Source: Candidatus Physcousia equi
Lineage (GTDB): Bacteria; Bacteroidota; Bacteroidia; Bacteroidales; Bacteroidaceae
DNA: 46,794 bases
Assembly: GCA_018065005.1 (NCBI GenBank)
Contig: JAGHUD010000027.1
Span: forward strand, 1-46,794
Direction of reading: 5' to 3'
Numbering within the stretch: position 1 is the stretch's first letter; each line of letters opens with the position of its first letter. This document shows positions 42,301-46,794 of the stretch, one piece after another. Below the pieces are notes generated by a model. The model did no database searches. It was not told where the DNA came from and worked only from the letters and a program-made list of their open reading frames with translations. The translations under genes were made by a program, and so were the position numbers.

Positions 42301-45300
42301 CAAGCAGCCCGCAGCAGGCGACTATCTCCTCATCAAGAAATACAACACCAACAAGTATCTTGGTGTAAGCACTTCTGGTGCAATAGCACTCTACGATGAG
42401 CCCTCAGGAATGACCTATTGGAAGTACACAGCCAATGATGGCATCATAAATGTGGCGAGTGGAACTTACCTCGACCATAACCAAAGTACCTTTTTATCAG
42501 CAACCAGCGTGCAGGTGAATATCGCTGCAGACCATCCCGAAGATGGAACACATGCAGTCGGAACAAAGGTTAATGATAAATGGAGATGGATATATTACAA
42601 TAATAATAATTTCTCAGGAGGAACAAGCGACGGTATAAACGATGCAGTTAGGGGTGATAGAGGCTACTCTTGGCATGTGGAACTAACCACTGAAGAAAAA
42701 GCACGCGAGGCGATAGCAGCTCTGGAGAACAGTTATAAGATAGTAATTGATTATCCCGGAAGTGCAGAAACTGCTCCCAAGGCACGATACCATAACGTAG
42801 AATATAACAACAACGATATCATCATCGGTTTTGACGATCTCGAAAGTATCTATGGCACCTCTGTGACCGGCTATATCTCCACCACCGCTATCGATGACGA
42901 GGCTAAAACCGTGACAATCACCTACAAGCAGCCCGCAGAAGGCGACTATCTCCTCATCAAGAAATACAACACCAACAAGTATCTTGGTGTAAGCGCTTCT
43001 GGTGCAATAGCACTCTACGATGAGCCCTCAGAAATGACCTATTGGAAGTACACAGCCGATGGTGGCATCATGAATGTGGCGAGTGGAACCTACCTCGACC
43101 ATAACAACAATTCTACCTATCTATCAGCAACCAGCGTGCAGGTGAATATCGCTGCAGACCATCCCGAAGATGGAACACATGCAGTCGGAACAAAGACTAC
43201 TGATAATAAATGGAGATGGATAAATTACAAGAATAATGCTTTCTCAGGAGGATCAAGTGACCGCATAAACGATGTAGTTAAAAACGATAGAGGCTACTCT
43301 TGGTATGTGGAACTAACCTCGGAAGAAGAAGCACGCGAGGCGATAGAAGCTCGTGCAACCAAGCTCATCAGCAATGTAGAGCAGACAATGGACAAGGTGA
43401 ACGGCAAGGATACAGGGAATCCCTTCACTCCCAAGAGTGTAAACTTCAAGACCGCCATCGATGAATTGAGAGCCAACCCCTCTGACTTTACCAAGTTGCA
43501 AGCCTTGAAGGATGCCATTGCCAACCCCGACAACTACTACCCCCTCCCCACGGGTCGTTACTTCGTGCACAACTACTACGATTTCGACAAGAACGACAAT
43601 GAGAAGAACCTCAACGAGAACCAGTCTACCCTCACCTCACTGACCTCGCTCGTAGGCACAGCTGGCAAGGTGGCAGGCTATTGGAGTGTATGGGACATCA
43701 CCTACAACGAAAGCGATAAGACCTACACCATGGTCAACGAAGGCAACAAGTACGTTATGCGTCCTGGAAGCTTGGGTGGTCACAACAACGGCAACTACGA
43801 CAAGAAGCATGACTATACCGATGACGGTGTGCTCTACTACAAGCCCAACGACAACAGCACAACCAAGTATCAGGTGGGCACTGTGCCCGACGGAGGCAAG
43901 TCTGCCCTCAAGTTCACGCCCGCCGTTTCTCTCGCCGACCAAAGCTTCAATGGCGTTAGTATCGCAGATCGCAAGGGTTACGTCACCATCTCTGGCTCAT
44001 GGGATGTAGACGGAAAGACCGATTGTGTGATGTTCCTTGATGGCGTAAATGCAGCGAAGACCGCGGCACATGCTTCAGGCAACACGGGCGACCACCGCAA
44101 TGGAGATAATGGAGGTGACTATGTGGTTAAGTCTGGCCGTGTGTCCCTCACCAAGGAAGAGTGTCTTTGGAGCTTCTATCGTATCGACAGCAATGAAGGC
44201 AATGCACAGGAATACCGCCTCTTTGACGATGCAACATTAGGTTCACTGGTTGGTGCTGTCGGTGGTGTGCTCACCCTGACCAATGTGGAGCACATCGAGT
44301 GTCTTCAAAATATCAAAGATAATATTCTGGAGACCCTGAAGGGCATCGACACGAATACCATCAGCAATGCAGCAGGTGAGCGTGCAAAGAAGTATAAGGA
44401 GATCATTGGTGAGATCGAGGCACTGAAGGAGAATGACGACCACAAACAATACTATCAGGCACTTGACCCCAACAGTGAGAATCCCTTCTACGTAGAGAAT
44501 ATCTCATCCATCCGTCCCTCGCTCTACAGTCGCCTGACCACGGATAACAACAACCGTTGGCACACCGTCGATAGAGCAAATGTGGGTGATGCTACAAAGG
44601 CTGGACGCTTCAAGTCTGAGATCGTGAGCGGAACAGGTGCCCAGACTATCTATCGTCTGCACAACACCGAAGACAACCCTGCTTACATCAAGACAGCTGT
44701 TAAGTCACAATTTACACAGCAAACCAATGATGCCCAGCAAGCATGTCAGTTCCGCATGGAAGAGGTTATCCCTGGCATCTATCAGCTCAAGCAGGTTATG
44801 AGTGATAACACGAACCTCTGGTTGCTCATTTCAGGCAAGGGAGAAAACTTCCAGCTGAAGGGCTTTGACAACATTGAGATCAGTTCTTTGTTCCGTTTCG
44901 TGACAGTGAACACAGTGAAGGTAAACGCCATAACACCGCGCGAAAATACCGACTTCACCTCACCCTATGAAGAAGAGAATCCAAGTGATGAGGAACAAGA
45001 AAAGGTGCTCCCCGTCTTCACTACCTTCTCACACAGCCTCAGTTCGCGCGTCAACAAGGATAAGTACATCATTCCTTATTACATCACCGAAATTGGACTG
45101 AAGAAGTACTGGTCTGTTGACTCTGACAACAAGCGTTATCCCTATAACGAAGAAGATGAGAATAAAGGAAAGCCCGACGATGAAAGTGCTGTGCTCATCA
45201 ACCGAATGTATATCACGATGACGAAGGCACCCAAGGTGGGTGACTACTACTACATGGAGGCAAACCAGGGTTATCTGCTTGTGGGCAGTAAGAAGCAACG

Positions 45301-45934
45301 TGTCTATGGTGAAGGAGAGAACCAGGAAGTTCGCGAAGGCGTGACAGAGAAGGATATCGAATTCAATGCGTTCGTGGCAGATAATGTAGAAGGAACCCAT
45401 GTTCAAGCCGTAAATGGTGAGACTTATGGCAACACCATCAATGGCATTAACCATTTTGAGCCCAACGTGGTGTCTGAAATCCGTATCACCAAGGAAAATA
45501 TGGACAACTATTTCGCACTGCAGTACACCTATGACGTGATTGGATCATGGAACAGCAAGCCCCTCAAGGGTGAAGGTCTGGGCTTCTATCATCTGGCTCC
45601 TGGCTACATGATTGGTAAGAATAAGGCTTACATTGCTGCCAAAAAGTTCAAGGACCTCTCAGTGGCTTGGACCGACTACAATCCTAACGGTTCGGGCACC
45701 AGAGAAGACTGGCAGTATGGCGACGATGCAAGTGGCGTGAAGGCGTTCCTCGAATCCGGTGACGGTTTCGGCATCTGCGTGGCAGACAAGAAGGGCAATG
45801 TGACCCGTGTCATCGAAGTGGAGGCTAAGAAGCGCGCTGAGCAGCACACTATCTATGACCTTCAAGGCCGTCGAGTGGCATCTCCTGCCAAGGGTGTTTA
45901 CATTGTAGACGGAAAGAAGATAATGTTCAAATAA
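39302..45934 (+). CDS. Giant secreted multidomain protein with SGNH/sialate-esterase-like domain
   Basis: The 2210-residue protein has a signal peptide (MKKNYLLLFLLSLIGWSSG). Several ricin-like or Ig-like segments fill residues about 25-640. Residues about 645-935 form an SGNH domain of the sialate O-acetylesterase (SASA/CE6) type: VVLVVAGQSNAVGY with Ser654, WIQGEFDAQ (Glu797; the usual GES is GEF here), and DTNQHWDG, in which Asp894 and His898 are candidate catalytic residues. Two nearly identical 208-residue repeats follow (939-1146, 1147-1349), then long linker, helical and beta segments, and a C-terminal YDLQGRRVASPAKGVYIV tail typical of secreted Bacteroidales proteins. Likely removes acetyl groups from an extracellular glycan. 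The first half is visibly richer in A/T than the second. Confidence 0.82.
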   Translation: MKKNYLLLFLLSLIGWSSGAWAIDEGVYQYKNTGNQRGSMAYYSDKTQYPVLADVTLQGYTGAEYTVSSANNPDVNLNWYVVPSVISDGYFYIFSVANGKFIAPKTKGQSSNIEFSESPCQWRIVKRTINSVEYDVMTTPDWGANNVLGLSFACGTKFTAETQLKPQTQGITTSTDGGIKNKLEKQDIDISSYSQIIESAKARIEEMEAKTPTAGKFYRFKSLNGGGYITSTLTSNKVILATTPTLYNSLFYYDAENHLTCVDNAQKIASTTANGGNMSTTADYPNNVASIQFHTKGGQEGCAISFGYSGSQYRYVYGRPNCTTDAGNATSASNLSDVGYFWDVEPVKMDEYTLVLPQDYQDATIEVSAGNGLVLGNKYYIELDVTPNPDVFSSTDLDISDVAVNTTDKTITFSFSQKTYSFIKLQCENGLGYMKDTDQGTNKWMRVDTEDTNNIFAWDGTNLYSYRTGQKVGYIGNGYLSCNHGTSFLPLELMDISEETATDANHNSDFHYLLKYVDGNTTYWAGHTASLFGRGAGLYDNVKSTLLRTNSYHFKKVDLTDYHPYSVKINKPANAVNTPFIMTEHQVLYDGSVYAAIGSEDGNVQPSTFKPSKIDGYADATVTVDNTNKTITVSYTASEERNNKYVVLVVAGQSNAVGYDESVVTWEDLNTEPGNIVQLGYVGDNNKKIMPLGHCAQSYQYTTMSGLGNLESIADPTGTGTKGIQLPLAELIYKNKTMVPEGYKLLVISASYGGHCFGDGNWGVNSSNYTQMRDRVKYVLDLNEQNKYLGCVWIQGEFDAQNDAYMNANLTGFPQMVEAYNNYFASYASRTVIEGGFTKDIWWNMRSTAWWSGEIGGNSGYQAADRSERFNTILQKYQEWNPSTYITFPSDEYDTNQHWDGSLGSRPSSNWPTHFGNHAYRVKIAPIVYAAIAQNGYRIVIDYPGSEETAPKARYHSTEYDNNSIIAESDDLESIYGTSVTGYISTTAVDDEAKTVTITYKQPAAGDYLLIKKYNTNKYLGVSTSGAIALYDEPSGMTYWKYTANDGIINVASGTYLDHNQSTFLSATSVQVNIAADHPEDGTHAVGTKVNDKWRWIYYNNNNFSGGTSDGINDAVRGDRGYSWHVELTTEEKAREAIAALENSYKIVIDYPGSAETAPKARYHNVEYNNNDIIIGFDDLESIYGTSVTGYISTTAIDDEAKTVTITYKQPAEGDYLLIKKYNTNKYLGVSASGAIALYDEPSEMTYWKYTADGGIMNVASGTYLDHNNNSTYLSATSVQVNIAADHPEDGTHAVGTKTTDNKWRWINYKNNAFSGGSSDRINDVVKNDRGYSWYVELTSEEEAREAIEARATKLISNVEQTMDKVNGKDTGNPFTPKSVNFKTAIDELRANPSDFTKLQALKDAIANPDNYYPLPTGRYFVHNYYDFDKNDNEKNLNENQSTLTSLTSLVGTAGKVAGYWSVWDITYNESDKTYTMVNEGNKYVMRPGSLGGHNNGNYDKKHDYTDDGVLYYKPNDNSTTKYQVGTVPDGGKSALKFTPAVSLADQSFNGVSIADRKGYVTISGSWDVDGKTDCVMFLDGVNAAKTAAHASGNTGDHRNGDNGGDYVVKSGRVSLTKEECLWSFYRIDSNEGNAQEYRLFDDATLGSLVGAVGGVLTLTNVEHIECLQNIKDNILETLKGIDTNTISNAAGERAKKYKEIIGEIEALKENDDHKQYYQALDPNSENPFYVENISSIRPSLYSRLTTDNNNRWHTVDRANVGDATKAGRFKSEIVSGTGAQTIYRLHNTEDNPAYIKTAVKSQFTQQTNDAQQACQFRMEEVIPGIYQLKQVMSDNTNLWLLISGKGENFQLKGFDNIEISSLFRFVTVNTVKVNAITPRENTDFTSPYEEENPSDEEQEKVLPVFTTFSHSLSSRVNKDKYIIPYYITEIGLKKYWSVDSDNKRYPYNEEDENKGKPDDESAVLINRMYITMTKAPKVGDYYYMEANQGYLLVGSKKQRVYGEGENQEVREGVTEKDIEFNAFVADNVEGTHVQAVNGETYGNTINGINHFEPNVVSEIRITKENMDNYFALQYTYDVIGSWNSKPLKGEGLGFYHLAPGYMIGKNKAYIAAKKFKDLSVAWTDYNPNGSGTREDWQYGDDASGVKAFLESGDGFGICVADKKGNVTRVIEVEAKKRAEQHTIYDLQGRRVASPAKGVYIVDGKKIMFK
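42116..43348 (+). repeat. 624-bp in-gene tandem duplication
   Basis: The segment beginning ATAGTGATTGATTATCC at 42116 restarts at 42740 (ATAGTAATTGATTATCC). Long blocks are almost identical at the DNA level, for instance from GACGATCTCGAAAGTATC through the segment encoding LLIKKYNTNKYLGVS. The two copies differ mainly by scattered single bases and small in-frame indels, implying a recent duplication. Confidence 0.92.
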
Positions 45935-45956
45935 AAAACAACACTAACAAGAAATC

Positions 45957-46157
45957 ATGAAAAAAATATATCAAGAACCCTTGCAAAACTGCATCGAACT
46001 CAACCTGGAGGGCACCGTTGCCCAAGGTGGTGGTTTGGGTGAAGGAAGTATTAATAATGGTGTTCCTGGTGATGCTGGTGCCCGGTCCGAACGTGACTTC
46101 GATGAGGATAGATTCGCATCAGGTTCCACAACCAATGTATGGGAAAAACTATGGTAA
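45957..46157 (+). CDS. 66-residue peptide of unknown function
   Basis: The small gene follows the giant protein by 22 bases. The peptide begins MKKIYQEPLQNCIELNLEGT, is glycine- and acid-rich in the middle (GGGLGEGSINNG, ERDFDEDRF) and ends in VWEKLW. From memory, short proteins opening with MKK-YQEP are common in Prevotella next to surface-protein genes, without known function. There is no classical signal peptide. Its stop overlaps the next start as ATGGTAA (46151-46157), so the next gene is probably translationally coupled. Confidence 0.65.
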   Translation: MKKIYQEPLQNCIELNLEGTVAQGGGLGEGSINNGVPGDAGARSERDFDEDRFASGSTTNVWEKLW

Positions 46158-46794
46158 AGCGCTCCTTCATGATATGTATATGCTCTGCCCTCGCAACGCT
46201 CGTTGCGAGGGCAGACACATTGAAGGGTGATGTGGACGGCAACGGGCGCATCACCCTTGCCGACGTGCGCTCCCTGGCTGGCATCCTTGCCGGCACGGTA
46301 GACCCCTACGGCGGTCATGCCTATGTGGACCTCGGACTGAAGAGCAAGACGCTCTGGGCGTCGACCAACATCGGAGCCGGCGCGCCCGAGCAGGCTGGCT
46401 ACTACTTCGCTTGGGGCGAGACGATATGGGGCAAGGACAGCTACGACTGGCTCACCTACGACCACTGTGCGGGCAACGATGGCAGCTTCCTGCACTACTG
46501 CACCTCCAAGGACTATGGCACCGTAGACAACCTGCGCATCCTCCTCCCTGCCCACGATGCAGCCACGCAGCTCTGGGGACGCTTCTGGCGCATGCCCTCG
46601 TTCGACGAGCAGCAAGAACTCTTTCGGCAGAACACCCAGTGGCGCACCCAGCAGGGCACACCCGGACTGTGGGTGCAGGGCCCCAGCTATGATGCCATCT
46701 TCCTGCCCGCCGCGGGCTACTACCACAACGAAGGATTCTACGAAAAAGGCGAGGTCTGCTCCTACTGGCTCAACGAACTCTCGCGCGGTGGCGA
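46151..46794 (+). CDS. Secreted dockerin plus FISUMP-domain protein (3' truncated by window end)
   Basis: ATG 46151 opens a frame that stays open to the last base (214 full codons). A signal peptide (RSFMICICSALATLVARA) is followed directly by one dockerin-like calcium repeat, GDVDGNGRITLADVRSLAGI. A FISUMP domain follows: YVDLGLKSKTLWASTNIGAG, GYYFAWGETIWGKDSYDW, LWGRFWRMPSFDEQQEL, FLPAAGYYHNEGFYEKG, CSYWLNE. It is therefore a paralogue of the DGR target at 381, but its nucleotide sequence does not match the template remnant at 1991, and the part that would be a variable region lies beyond the window. Function unknown, probably surface binding. Confidence 0.82.
   Translation, partial: MVKRSFMICICSALATLVARADTLKGDVDGNGRITLADVRSLAGILAGTVDPYGGHAYVDLGLKSKTLWASTNIGAGAPEQAGYYFAWGETIWGKDSYDWLTYDHCAGNDGSFLHYCTSKDYGTVDNLRILLPAHDAATQLWGRFWRMPSFDEQQELFRQNTQWRTQQGTPGLWVQGPSYDAIFLPAAGYYHNEGFYEKGEVCSYWLNELSRGG

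Overview
The window looks like a chromosomal segment of a Bacteroidales bacterium, most likely Prevotellaceae (Prevotella-like). The evidence is: at least six well-spaced promoters of the Bacteroidetes type (TTG, 19-20 bases, TAnnTTTG); many very large secreted proteins ending in a YDLxGRRV-type tail or a dockerin; Bacteroidales-type versions of LysA, the His enzymes and CarB; and base composition near 50% GC. No rRNA, tRNA, CRISPR array or transposase was recognised. Family assignments come from reading motifs, not from database searches.

Layout. Bases 1-2235 hold the 3' end of a surface protein, then a broken diversity-generating retroelement (DGR): a target gene with a C-terminal variable region, a strong nested hairpin, an accessory-like gene with an in-frame stop, and a truncated template repeat. 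All seven differences between template and variable region fall on template adenines. No reverse transcriptase is visible. Next come a methyltransferase (minus), a frameshifted GH123/DUF4091-like gene, a GH29 fucosidase and a 1181-residue dockerin protein (plus).

From 19267 down to 10214 (minus) ten tightly packed genes run hisH-hisA-hisF-hisIE-ftsE-lysC-lysA-glycosyltransferase-DedA-outer membrane protein. Upstream of them, also on minus, lie ruvC, a ModF-like double ATPase and a small secreted protein. A DUF1573 gene and a 1053-residue DUF3472/CBM32-like secreted protein (plus) follow, then about 0.95 kb of roughly 170-bp tandem repeats, each able to form a 30-bp hairpin (26.1-27.07 kb). 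A minus operon (lipocalin-like small protein, nucleoside phosphorylase, CrcB) and an 89-residue lipoprotein come next.

From 29.7 to 38.8 kb (plus) carB is followed at close spacing by an SLC13 permease, cysC, cysD, cysN and a sulfotransferase. This is a complete route from sulfate uptake through APS and PAPS to a sulfated product, with no PAPS reductase in view. It resembles the Bacteroides arrangement reported to sulfate cholesterol and steroids. The window closes with a 2210-residue secreted protein containing an SGNH/sialate-esterase-like domain and a recent 624-bp internal duplication, a 66-residue peptide gene, and the start of a second surface protein of the same family as the DGR target.

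Three intergenic regions carry 22-bp-period palindromic repeats of one family, two of them just upstream of promoters for secreted glycan-related proteins.
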